A stretch of DNA of 64,000 nucleotides from Collinsella sp. TM10-22 (lineage in GTDB: Bacteria; Actinomycetota; Coriobacteriia; Coriobacteriales; Coriobacteriaceae), in contig NZ_QSOC01000002.1 in assembly GCF_003466125.1 (NCBI RefSeq), forward strand, positions 62,001 to 126,000, written 5' to 3'. Within the stretch, counting starts at the first letter, position 1. Every line of letters begins with the position of its first letter. Below the pieces are notes generated by a model, which was not told where the DNA came from, did no database searches, and was given only the letters and a program-made list of their open reading frames with translations. Below, piece by piece: positions 55,301-61,875 of the stretch. Made by a program: the position numbers and the translations under genes.

Positions 55301-55411
55301 CGTTTCAAAAGCAGCGAAGTTGCAGCCGAGCTTTTAAGCGAAATCCAGCGAAGAGGAGAACCGGAGGTCGCAGCCACGAACGGGACGTCCCCAGCTGTTG
55401 CGGTGGAATAG
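52400..55411 (+). CDS. TOTE conflict system primase-helicase (PLD-like C-terminus)
   Basis: A 1003-residue fusion. Residues about 75-340 form an archaeo-eukaryotic primase of the TOTE type: a zinc-binding C125...C135-AE-C138, catalytic VLVIDFDGADW (about 180-190), SGNGTHVWFFF, and NLIALPFQGKAQRKGNSVF with DQWLYL. Residues about 460-860 are a superfamily 2 helicase (APTGFGKTVIGAYL, VICDECHH, QQAGRLHRSHEG). The end resembles a phospholipase D domain but lacks the H-x-K pair, reading LCASVIDEETVWYGA. Start ATG 52400 or 52427; neither has a good ribosome site. Less GC-rich than its neighbours. Predicted role: defence or conflict with mobile DNA. Confidence 0.88.
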   Translation: MNPNKNGIYMSTVTHQYALIGDTVFQFKEAVVHVSEPHGQIVICSNGPDIRYATLEEWEKAGTSFDRRTQVEGIVTSASPARDKLELFRNLFTGRKDVYAHGYRRKDGGIGYTPACANEWKSGICPKANRQKSKCAECGNRVFPELSDTAIISHFKGSDDRLRDVIGQYVLDNDSNTKVLVIDFDGADWKEATNAIRRVAKNHGIDAAVERSRSGNGTHVWFFFLELTSAKIAREFGSSLITEAAALNKTITFEAFDRMLPAQSTIPEGGFGNLIALPFQGKAQRKGNSVFVDEQFEPFPDQWLYLSQIQLIPHATVQNLIESIDNKPHGISAAVVGNTAAPHSQRPRKRLPLTPQDFPSSLSVTQADMLYIPEKSLSPAAQMEVRRLATFANPEFFRAQSMHQSVFGKPRYIDLSELRDSCVAIPRGCKAQLEWLFQEAGVAAHYSDKRKSGNPIVMAFKGTLRPEQQIAAEQMLGYEDGIMSAPTGFGKTVIGAYLIATIGLPTLVIVPKTALIAQWKSQLERFIDITDNRKPVRTPKGRISKRQPPLIGQIGGGKTAISHLIDIASFQSLSSKDPQTGEPIAKEFVRDYGLVICDECHHAAAPQLELVLKSAPAKYVYGLSATPERSDGLTRALSMLCGPLRHVIDPKTQAIQQGIQRVVRPRFTGVRLPAYKPGASFNQVLDLLCAHTARNEAIVDDALDTASNGRHSLVLSKRKKHAEELYRLLQSRGHEPILLTGEIDAKERKAILNSLPGFEHEHRIIIATEGLLGEGFDLSYLDTLLIATPISWDGSITQQAGRLHRSHEGKQRVEIFDYVDLSIPMLARMYQKRLKTYAKLGYEVFAANDNKQADRNILVRSATAVEALADDIASATKSIFIAAPYASAACLAKLAAALTSAIVRGIALEISIASTPRDDVKAIFAEMNVDYSIKAEGRLCASVIDEETVWYGAIPLLAFPKKEDCSIRFKSSEVAAELLSEIQRRGEPEVAATNGTSPAVAVE

Positions 55412-55474
55412 GAGCTGCCTTGCTCAATCGCTCGTGAATCAATTACTATTCCCTCGCGAATCATAAGCGAGCAA

Positions 55475-55783
55475 TCAGCCGTGCGAACCCTGAAACAGTT
55501 CGTCATGCGAGCCCATTCTGACCAACCGGATCACAGGATTAGTCTTATGCGGCAAATAGAGAACGACCACGTCGACCAAGCCATCGGATAGATGGAAATC
55601 GATGTGACCGTTGTAGTTGCCGCCCGGGTTTGAAAGCTCGTGGGCACCATATTCCGCGGGAAGCGAGCCGTGAGCCGCAAGCTCTGCAACTGCCGCCTTA
55701 AACTCGGTTTTTAGCTGCGGATGGATGCGCATCGTCCGTTTGTAATCCGCCTTAAACTGAGCCTCGATTTCAATCTCAAACAT
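55475..55783 (-). CDS. YafQ/RelE-family toxin
   Basis: A 102-residue mRNA-interferase-type toxin: FKADYKRTMRIHPQLKTEFK, then GAHELSNPGGNYNGHIDFHL, then VVVLYLPHKTNPVIRLVRMG with the C-terminal GSHDELFQG. YafQ toxins cut mRNA in the ribosome at certain codons. It starts two bases after the antitoxin gene, the usual antitoxin-first order. Confidence 0.9.
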   Translation of the reverse strand: MFEIEIEAQFKADYKRTMRIHPQLKTEFKAAVAELAAHGSLPAEYGAHELSNPGGNYNGHIDFHLSDGLVDVVVLYLPHKTNPVIRLVRMGSHDELFQGSHG

Positions 55784-55785
55784 CG

Positions 55786-56085
55786 CTAGCCCTCATCGAG
55801 GAATGATATAAGCTCATCAGCGTTATTGAATGACGGGCTGTCGTCTGGCAGAATCCCCAATTCATGAGCCTCGGCGATCACCATGGCACGCCTCGTCGCC
55901 TCGTTGGGCACCTCCGCCCTTCCTACAATCTCAAAAGGAATCTTTCGCTGATTTACAAGCTGCCGAACGGCAAGATTGAGATAGGAATTGAGGCTGAGGC
56001 CGACCGAATCCAAGAACTCGGTCGCCTGCTCCTTGAGCCCCTCTTCGATGCGAACCGTCGTAGGCTTAACCGTTGCAGTAGACAT
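55786..56085 (-). CDS. RelB/DinJ-family antitoxin
   Basis: 99 residues from ATG 56085, preceded by a full AGGAGGT; a longer frame to 56178 lacks family sequence. TTVRIEEGLKEQATEFLDSV and LSLNSYLNLAVRQLVNQRKIPFE form the ribbon-helix-helix DNA-binding part; the acidic end ISFLDEG would cover the toxin. It neutralises the toxin encoded next and represses its own promoter. An inverted repeat TGGCAA / TTGCCA, 22 bases apart at about 56132-56165, is a candidate operator. Confidence 0.9.
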   Translation of the reverse strand: MSTATVKPTTVRIEEGLKEQATEFLDSVGLSLNSYLNLAVRQLVNQRKIPFEIVGRAEVPNEATRRAMVIAEAHELGILPDDSPSFNNADELISFLDEG

Positions 56086-56199
56086 ACGCGACCTCCTCGC
56101 CCTCGTCTTTTGCATCAGTATACCCAATATAAATGGCAACCTGACGTTAGAAAGCATCAGATTGCCATGCATATTCATGTCGCGGTGGGCACGATTGCT

Positions 56200-56958
56200 C
56201 TACATCAACCCGCTGAGCGCAATGTCGACGGCTTCGTTGAGGTCGTCGGTAATGTGTACTAGATCCGGATCGAGCGGACTGATCATACCGGCGTCCATCA
56301 CCGGGCCGTTGAGCCAGTCGAACAGGCCCTGCCAGTACTCGCTGCCCACCAGCACGAGCGGCATGCGCTTGACCTTGTGCGTCTGCACCAGCGTAAGGAC
56401 CTCGAACATCTCGTCGAGCGTACCAAAACCGCCGGGGAACACGATGGCGCCCGAGCTGTATTTGACGAACATGGTCTTGCGCACAAAGAAGTAACGGAAG
56501 TCCATGCCCAAGTTCACGTATTTGTTGAGCCCGTGCTCGTGCGGGAGCTCGATCCCCAAGCCGACCGATTTGCCGTTGGCGCTCGCCGCTCCCCTATTGG
56601 CTGCCTCCATGATGCCGGGGCCGCCACCTGTGATGACCGCCACGCCACGTTGCGCGATCTTGCGCCCGACGGTACGTGCCGCTTTGTAGAGCGGATCGGT
56701 CTTGGGCGTGCGGGCGCTACCGAAGATGGTCACCGCAGGTCCGAGCTCGGCAAGCGCGCCAAAGCCGTCGACAAACTCGGCCTGAATGCGCAGTACACGC
56801 CACGGATCGGCATGCAGCCAGTCGGTCGACTCCTCGGGTGCCAGCAGGTTGGCGTAGGTGTTGTCCTTAGGAATCATGGGGCCGCGCATGACCACGGGAC
56901 CGCGGCGGTACGTCTCGTCGTAGGCAGGCTCGCCCTCGACGTTCTCATTTTTAATCAT
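56200..56958 (-). CDS. LOG-family (TIGR00730) Rossmann-fold protein
   Basis: 252 residues from ATG 56958 after AGGAGT. The key motifs are GGGPGIMEAANRGA and VFPGGFGTLDEMFEVL, the PGGxGTxxE signature of cytokinin-riboside phosphoribohydrolase (LOG) proteins and related nucleotide hydrolases. It probably splits nucleoside monophosphates into base and ribose 5-phosphate. The N-terminal 50 residues (RRGPVVMRGPMIPKDNTYAN) are a common extension in Actinobacteria. Confidence 0.9.
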   Translation of the reverse strand: MIKNENVEGEPAYDETYRRGPVVMRGPMIPKDNTYANLLAPEESTDWLHADPWRVLRIQAEFVDGFGALAELGPAVTIFGSARTPKTDPLYKAARTVGRKIAQRGVAVITGGGPGIMEAANRGAASANGKSVGLGIELPHEHGLNKYVNLGMDFRYFFVRKTMFVKYSSGAIVFPGGFGTLDEMFEVLTLVQTHKVKRMPLVLVGSEYWQGLFDWLNGPVMDAGMISPLDPDLVHITDDLNEAVDIALSGLM

Positions 56959-56974
56959 GGGTACTCCTATCGAG

Positions 56975-57021
56975 AAAAAGAAAACGGGCGGGGTCGACGC
57001 CATGCGCCAAACACCCGCCCG
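56975..57021 (-). terminator. Intrinsic terminator after tgt
   Basis: On the minus strand, GGGCGGGTG pairs with CCCGCCC across a 25-base loop and is followed by GTTTTCTTTTTC. It lies between tgt and the LOG-family gene. Confidence 0.65.
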
Positions 57022-57156
57022 AACATCAACCATTCGGTATGGTACCCACGATGCATCAAGTGCTTGCAAGCCATCGGTCAGCGGTCGCGCAGCCGATGCC
57101 AGCGAATGCAATGCCCGGCGCCGGCCGCGAACAGCTCGTAAGCGAGCCCGGAGCTC

Positions 57157-58296
57157 TTAGTAATCCACCGCCGCAGGGCTGTTCAGCCAGTCGCTCACAA
57201 ACGCACCGTAACGGCCCTCGATAATGGCCTGACGAGCCTGCTGCATAAGGTTGAGCAAGTAGTAGATGTTGTGCATCGAGAGCAAAATGCCGCCGAGCAT
57301 CTCCTTTTGCGTGACCATGTGGCGGATGAGCGCACGGCTGTAGCCGCCCGTGCATACCGGGCAGGTGCAGGTGGGATCGATGGGGCCGTCGTCGTGCGCA
57401 AAGCGGGCATTGCGGAAGTTGAGGCGACCCTCGCTCGAAAACGCCGTGCCCATGCGGCCGGTACGCGTCGGCAGCACGCAGTCGAACATGTCGATGCCCA
57501 CGCCCACGCCGCGCACGAGGGTGGTGGGGTTGCCGACGCCCATCAGGTAGCGCGGCTTGTGCTTAGGCATGTACTCGGAAGCCAGCGGCGCCAGCGTCTC
57601 GAACATGGTCTCGTGGTCCTCGCCCACCGAGTAGCCGCCGATGCCATAACCCGGAAAATCGCCGCACTCCTCCAGATGGCGCAGCGAGCGAAGGCGCAGG
57701 TCCAGGTGCATACCGCCCTGAACGATGCCAAAGAGCGCCTGGTCATCGCGGGTGTGAGCCTTATAGCAGCGCTCGGCCCACATGCTCGACAGCTCAACGG
57801 CGCGCTCAACGTAGGCGCGCGTGGCGGGATAGCCCGGGCACTGGTCGAGCTGCATGCAGATGTCGGAGCCAAGCTTCATGGCGATTTCCATGTTGTCCTC
57901 GGGCGTCCAGAACACGTGGCGGCCGTCGTAATCGTTGACGATAAAGCGCACGCCCTCGTCGGTGAGCTTGACGGCGTCGTTGTGGCTGAACACCTGGAAG
58001 CCGCCCGAATCGGTGAGGATGGGACCATACCAGTTCATAAACTTGTGCAGTCCGCCCAGCTCGGCGATGGTGTCCTCGCCGGGACGCATAGACAGGTGGT
58101 AGGTGTTGGCGAGCACGATCTGCGCACCGAGCTGCTTGACGGTCTCGGTGGGGATGCCCTTGACGTTTGCCTTGGTGCCCACGGGCATAAAGATCGGTGT
58201 CTCGATGTCACCGTGCGGGGTGTGCAGCACACCGGCACGCGCGTGCGTCGTCGGATCCTCGGCGATCAGGTCGAATTTAAACAGGTTTTGATCCAT
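57157..58296 (-). CDS. tgt: tRNA-guanine transglycosylase
   Basis: A 379-residue enzyme. The catalytic aspartate is in PILTDSGGFQVFS, the substrate-binding region is GGYSVGE, a nucleophile aspartate appears in FDCVLPTRTGRMG, and the zinc site is CTCPVCTGGYSRALIRH. It swaps guanine 34 of GUN tRNAs for the queuosine precursor preQ1. ATG 58296 with AAGGAG upstream. queA and queH, later steps of the same pathway, lie at 61875 and 63160 on the same strand, with two unrelated genes between. Confidence 0.97.
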   Translation of the reverse strand: MDQNLFKFDLIAEDPTTHARAGVLHTPHGDIETPIFMPVGTKANVKGIPTETVKQLGAQIVLANTYHLSMRPGEDTIAELGGLHKFMNWYGPILTDSGGFQVFSHNDAVKLTDEGVRFIVNDYDGRHVFWTPEDNMEIAMKLGSDICMQLDQCPGYPATRAYVERAVELSSMWAERCYKAHTRDDQALFGIVQGGMHLDLRLRSLRHLEECGDFPGYGIGGYSVGEDHETMFETLAPLASEYMPKHKPRYLMGVGNPTTLVRGVGVGIDMFDCVLPTRTGRMGTAFSSEGRLNFRNARFAHDDGPIDPTCTCPVCTGGYSRALIRHMVTQKEMLGGILLSMHNIYYLLNLMQQARQAIIEGRYGAFVSDWLNSPAAVDY

Positions 58297-58382
58297 AAAC
58301 TGGAACTCCTTGGTTGCGGCTCATACGCAAACCATTATACGGGCAACCCGCAAGAAGCACCGACTCGACAGAAACTGATGCA

Positions 58383-58552
58383 TTAAACGACTAGTCGTTG
58401 GGGACGTTCTTAAACGACTAGCTGTTGGGGACAGTCTTCAGGGCAGCCTGACAAAGGAGCGCCCCAATCTGCCGGCACTCAGGGACTGTCCCCAAGTGCC
58501 GGCAAGAGCGTCCCTTTCGACTAGTCATTTAAGAACGTCCCCAACGACTACA
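58383..58552. repeat. Paired GGGGACGTTCTT repeat, cluster 2
   Basis: ACGACTAGTCGTTGGGGACG continuing to TTCTTAAACGACTAG at the left, and an inverted copy at the right ending GTCCCCAACGACTAC. Between them is a nested palindrome with TGCCGGCA ends and GGGACTGTCCCC. A related GTCCCC/TGCCGGCA piece lies at 41517-41560. Confidence 0.75.
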
Positions 58553-58603
58553 TCCAGCGAAAACCCGCCAAAGTGAGCAAGGTGCCTTCAAGCAAAATGG
58601 CGC

Positions 58604-58767
58604 CGCAGGTTGAGCATAAGTCAGCGAGCGGGCCGCATTTGAGGCAAGGTGACGTGAAACGAAAGGGCGCTGACCTTCTGGTCGCGCCCTTGAAGTTGAA
58701 CGTCAGATTGTCCAAATGCGGCCCGCGCAGCGTCGAGCTGTTACGCAGTTTGGTAAAACCGCGTAAC
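58604..58767 (-). repeat. Multi-stem 3' element after the SDR gene, copy 2
   Basis: It begins two bases after the SDR stop on the minus strand: hairpin GTTACGCGGTTTT-ACC-AAACTGCGTAAC, TCGACGCTGC, stem GCGGGCCGCATTTG, AATCTGACGTTCAA, variable hairpin AAGGGCGC...GCGCCCTT, TTTCACGTCACCTTGC, closing stem CAAATGCGGCCCGC, and CGCTGACTTATGCTCAACCT. A degenerate fragment with GTGAGCAAGGTG lies at 58556-58603. Confidence 0.8.
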
Positions 58768-58768
58768 C

Positions 58769-59569
58769 CTACGGCCGCTGGCCCATGCCGCCCTCGAGGG
58801 TGACAGTCTCGCCGTTCATGTACTTAAAGTCGGGGCCGCAGAGCTGAACGACCACGCGGCCGATCTCCTTCTCGACGTCGCCGTAGTGGCCCGCCGGCGG
58901 CATGTGGACGTTGGCCTTGAACGCCTCGGGATAGGCATCCTGGAAGTTCTCGAGCGCAGCAGTCCAAGCAAGCGGGCACACGATGTTGACGTTGATGCCG
59001 TCGGGACCCCACTCGTTGGCGGCGACGCGGGTCAGGCCGCGGATGCCCTCCTTGGCGGCAGCATAGCTGCACTGGCCATAGTTGCCAAACAGGCCGGCGC
59101 CCGAGGCAAAGTTGACCACGGAGCCCTTGGTCTCCTTCAGGTGCGGATAGGCCTTCTGCATGTACAGGTAGGTGGCATACAGGCCAGAGTAAATGGCCAG
59201 GTTGAACTGGTCCATAGTGTGGTCGGCGATGGTCACACCCGAAGCGCTGGCCTGAGCGTTGTTGACGACGGCGTCGATGCGACCGAACTCCTCAATCGCC
59301 TTGTCGATAACGTTCTGCACGACGGCCTCGTTGTCCTGACCAGCCGAGACATCGGCCTGAACAGGCAGCACCTTGACGCCGTACTCCGCCTCGAGGGACT
59401 CCTTGGCGGCCTCGAGCTTGGCAACGTTGCGGCCGGTAATGACGAGGTTTGCGCCCTCCTTGGCAAATGCGATATCGATGCCGTAGCCGATGGAGCCAGC
59501 GGAGCCGTCCTTAAGCGTGGCCTTGCCGCCGCCGGTGACGATTACGGTCTTACCAGTGAAAAGTCCCAT
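58769..59569 (-). CDS. SDR-family oxidoreductase
   Basis: 266 residues from ATG 59569, eight bases after AAAGGAC. The cofactor motif is unusual: TVIVTGGGKATLKDGSAGSI, an enlarged glycine-rich loop before GYG. NNAQASASG stands where NNAG is usual. The catalytic Ser and the Tyr-Lys pair appear in NFASGAGLFGNYG and SYAAAKEG, so it should be active. It reduces or oxidises an alcohol/ketone with NAD(P)H. The substrate, possibly a steroid, fatty acid or sugar, is not shown by the sequence. Confidence 0.85.
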   Translation of the reverse strand: MGLFTGKTVIVTGGGKATLKDGSAGSIGYGIDIAFAKEGANLVITGRNVAKLEAAKESLEAEYGVKVLPVQADVSAGQDNEAVVQNVIDKAIEEFGRIDAVVNNAQASASGVTIADHTMDQFNLAIYSGLYATYLYMQKAYPHLKETKGSVVNFASGAGLFGNYGQCSYAAAKEGIRGLTRVAANEWGPDGINVNIVCPLAWTAALENFQDAYPEAFKANVHMPPAGHYGDVEKEIGRVVVQLCGPDFKYMNGETVTLEGGMGQRP

Positions 59570-59863
59570 ATAAAGTCCTTTCAAATCGCGGCGGACACGC
59601 CCGCCGACTGCGCGCATCCAAATTCACGCGCCAAAAGCTGGAATGTAACTTTAGCGTGTTCAAGCGAAAATAAAAGACCGCGGTAGGCGAACGGCACCAC
59701 GTCGTTCGGCGAAGGGATTGTCAAGTAAAAACTGGATAAAGCGGCCGAGTTATTGTTATCAGATCGAGCCATCGAACACGTTTTGAAACTTTGCTGCGGC
59801 GCGTGGGATGTCGGCGCGAAACTTTATCATAGGGTGACAAACAACGATGAGGAGCACATGCCT

Positions 59864-61621
59864 ATGACAGACGAGCTGGACCCCCAGACTCAACAGCATA
59901 TTGATGATTCAGCAGACGCCGTCGACGACTGCGATACTCCTACCTGCGTCGACGCCTCCACCGATGCGCACGCCGGTGCAGACAAGGCAACAGACACAGA
60001 CGATACTGTCGAGCATGACGAAAGCGAGCAGCCGGAGCTGAGCCATGCCGAACCCGACACGGGACCCGCACCACAGGCGGCGGGCCCCATCGAGGTGTCT
60101 TCGGAAGAAGAGCTCGATGCCGTCATGGACTCCATGATGGATGCTGTCAAAGCGATGAAAGACGCCGTCGCCGATGCCGACGTGGACGCCGAGGAAGAGG
60201 AGGCCGCCGAGGCGGCCTCGACCTTCGTGCCCGGCGAGACTCCGGTCGCCGACCAGGGTAGCACCATGCCCTCGTTTCTGCAGCTCGAGCACCCCACGAT
60301 TGGCGCCGACGCGGTCGATCCGCACGCAGCAGGCTTTTCTGTGGTCGAGGGCGGTACCGGCAATATCGCCGCGCCGCAGGCTGCCGATGCGGATGATGCC
60401 GACACCGCTCGCCCGACCGCCCCGCATTCCCCTGCCGCGAGCCGCGATCTGGGGACCGCTGTCTCGAACACTGCGAACGCCGTGGGTACCTTTATCGCCC
60501 AGGGCGCCTCGGCCATGCGTGAGATGAACGCCGCGAAAAAGGCACTTTCCGACGCCCGCGCCCACTTGGCCGAACTTGAGCAGCGCATTGCCGATCAGGC
60601 CGAGGAACTCGAGACGCGCCAGGATATCGCAGGCCGCTACGACCAGATCGTCGCCGACCAGCGCCAAGCGATTGCCACGGCCCAAAAGACTGCAGCGGCC
60701 GCTGAGATTGACCGTGATGCCCACGCCGCCAAGGCGACAGAGCTCAAGGGCCAGCTCGAACAAATGAAGACAGAGGATGACGCGACTGAACTCCGCTTGA
60801 AGGCCGCGCTCGACGCCGTGGAGGCCCGCGAGGCGAGCTCGCGCGAGACCGGCAACCGCCTCGTTCGACGTCTTGAGGATTCCAAGCGCATCCGCGACAA
60901 GGTGAAGACCGAGCGAGACGCCGGCATTGCGGCCGCACAACAAACCGTCGACGCCACGCGCGCCCAGCTCGAGACGCTGCGTCATGAGTATGCCGAGCTG
61001 CAACGCAATCCCTCGGCAAATCCCGCCAACTATACGGTGCGCACCAGCGAGCTCTCGATGCAGATCTCCGACACGGCAGATGCCCTGCGTAAAGCCGAAG
61101 AAGATGTCCCGCGTATCACCGCCGACCTTGAGCACTCGCTTGCCGCAGCCGAGCAGGCCGTCGAGCAGGCTCAAGCCCCTATCGCCGACGCAAAGCGCGC
61201 GCACCAAGCCGTGACGACCGAAGCCGATGCCGCGCGCGACGAGCTGCAGACGGCGAAAACGGCCGCCGCGACTCGTCAGCGCGAGCTGCGCGAGAAGATC
61301 ACTGCCGAGGACAAGGCACGCCGTGACCAGGAGCAGACCATCGCCAATGCCCAAGCAGATGCCGCACATGCGCAGTCGATCATCGAACAGGCGACCGAGG
61401 TGCACGACCACCCAGAGATCACTGAGTCGCTTGCAGGATCCTTGGCCCGAGACAAAGCCGAGCACGCCGAGACCGAGCGAGAAGTCGCCCAGCTCGAGGC
61501 CGCCGAGGACGCGGTGCGCGAGCGTACCCGCGACTCCCGCATCAAATTCACCGGCGCCATCGTCTGCATCGTCGCCGCAATCCTGGTGATCATCCTAGTC
61601 TGGCTGTTCGCAAGCAAGTAG
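59864..61621 (+). CDS. Tail-anchored coiled-coil protein
   Basis: About 585 residues from ATG 59864, nine bases after GAGGAG; an ATG two codons earlier is also possible. Residues 1-160 are very acidic and low-complexity. From about 225 to 555 there is a long alanine-rich coiled coil (LAELEQRIADQAEELETRQD; LEQMKTEDDATELRLKAALD). One helix at the very end, GAIVCIVAAILVIILVWLFA, would anchor it in the membrane with the coil inside the cell. No named domain is seen. It may be a structural or scaffold protein of the envelope. Stands alone, divergent from the SDR gene. Confidence 0.8.
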   Translation: MTDELDPQTQQHIDDSADAVDDCDTPTCVDASTDAHAGADKATDTDDTVEHDESEQPELSHAEPDTGPAPQAAGPIEVSSEEELDAVMDSMMDAVKAMKDAVADADVDAEEEEAAEAASTFVPGETPVADQGSTMPSFLQLEHPTIGADAVDPHAAGFSVVEGGTGNIAAPQAADADDADTARPTAPHSPAASRDLGTAVSNTANAVGTFIAQGASAMREMNAAKKALSDARAHLAELEQRIADQAEELETRQDIAGRYDQIVADQRQAIATAQKTAAAAEIDRDAHAAKATELKGQLEQMKTEDDATELRLKAALDAVEAREASSRETGNRLVRRLEDSKRIRDKVKTERDAGIAAAQQTVDATRAQLETLRHEYAELQRNPSANPANYTVRTSELSMQISDTADALRKAEEDVPRITADLEHSLAAAEQAVEQAQAPIADAKRAHQAVTTEADAARDELQTAKTAAATRQRELREKITAEDKARRDQEQTIANAQADAAHAQSIIEQATEVHDHPEITESLAGSLARDKAEHAETEREVAQLEAAEDAVRERTRDSRIKFTGAIVCIVAAILVIILVWLFASK

Positions 61622-61633
61622 GCAGGGCACCGA

Positions 61634-61690
61634 TAGTCTTTGGGGACGTTCTTAAACGACCAGTCAAACAAGAACGTCCCCAACGACTAA
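61634..61690. repeat. Paired GGGGACGTTCTT repeat, cluster 3
   Basis: TAGTCTTTGGGGACGTTCTT continuing to AAACGAC, then the inverted AAGAACGTCCCCAACGACTA. A further piece, ATTTAAGTACGTCCCCAATG, lies at 61779-61798, so this cluster appears interrupted by the palindrome at 61699. Confidence 0.75.
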
Positions 61691-61698
61691 TCAATGAT

Positions 61699-61762
61699 GA
61701 GAGTGGATAATCTCCCACTTTGAGCCCGCAGAAGGGCCAAAAACGGGAGATTATCCACTCTC
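61699..61762. repeat. Palindrome GAGAGTGGATAATCTCCC with 18-nt perfect arms
   Basis: The arms GAGAGTGGATAATCTCCC and GGGAGATTATCCACTCTC are perfect complements around 28 bases that hold a smaller GCCCGC-AGAA-GGGCC-type fold. It sits between two pieces of a GGGGACGTTCTT cluster, as if inserted into it. Confidence 0.8.
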
Positions 61763-61836
61763 ATTCCGCAGGTACTCATTTAAGTACGTCCCCAATGAGT
61801 GCCACATTGACAGCCAAGGCAAGGCCGATGCTTTGG

Positions 61837-61875
61837 CAGCGTCAGGTGGTTACGCGGTTCGTAGAACCGCGTAAC
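61837..61875 (-). repeat. Multi-stem 3' element after queA, truncated copy 3
   Basis: The queA stop TAG overlaps the hairpin TTACGCGGTTC-TAC-GAACCGCGTAA, followed by CACCTGACGCTGC, which matches the first part of the elements after pepV and the SDR gene. The following stems are absent or too diverged to recognise. Confidence 0.65.

Noticed and set aside
59909..61465. A 518-codon frame antisense to the coiled-coil gene
   Set aside because: It mirrors the repetitive alanine codons of the sense gene and has no ribosome site.
61699..61762. TTATCCAC sequences resembling DnaA boxes, suggesting a replication origin
   Set aside because: Only one inverted pair forming a palindrome arm, no box cluster, no AT-rich unwinding region, and no dnaA or dnaN nearby.
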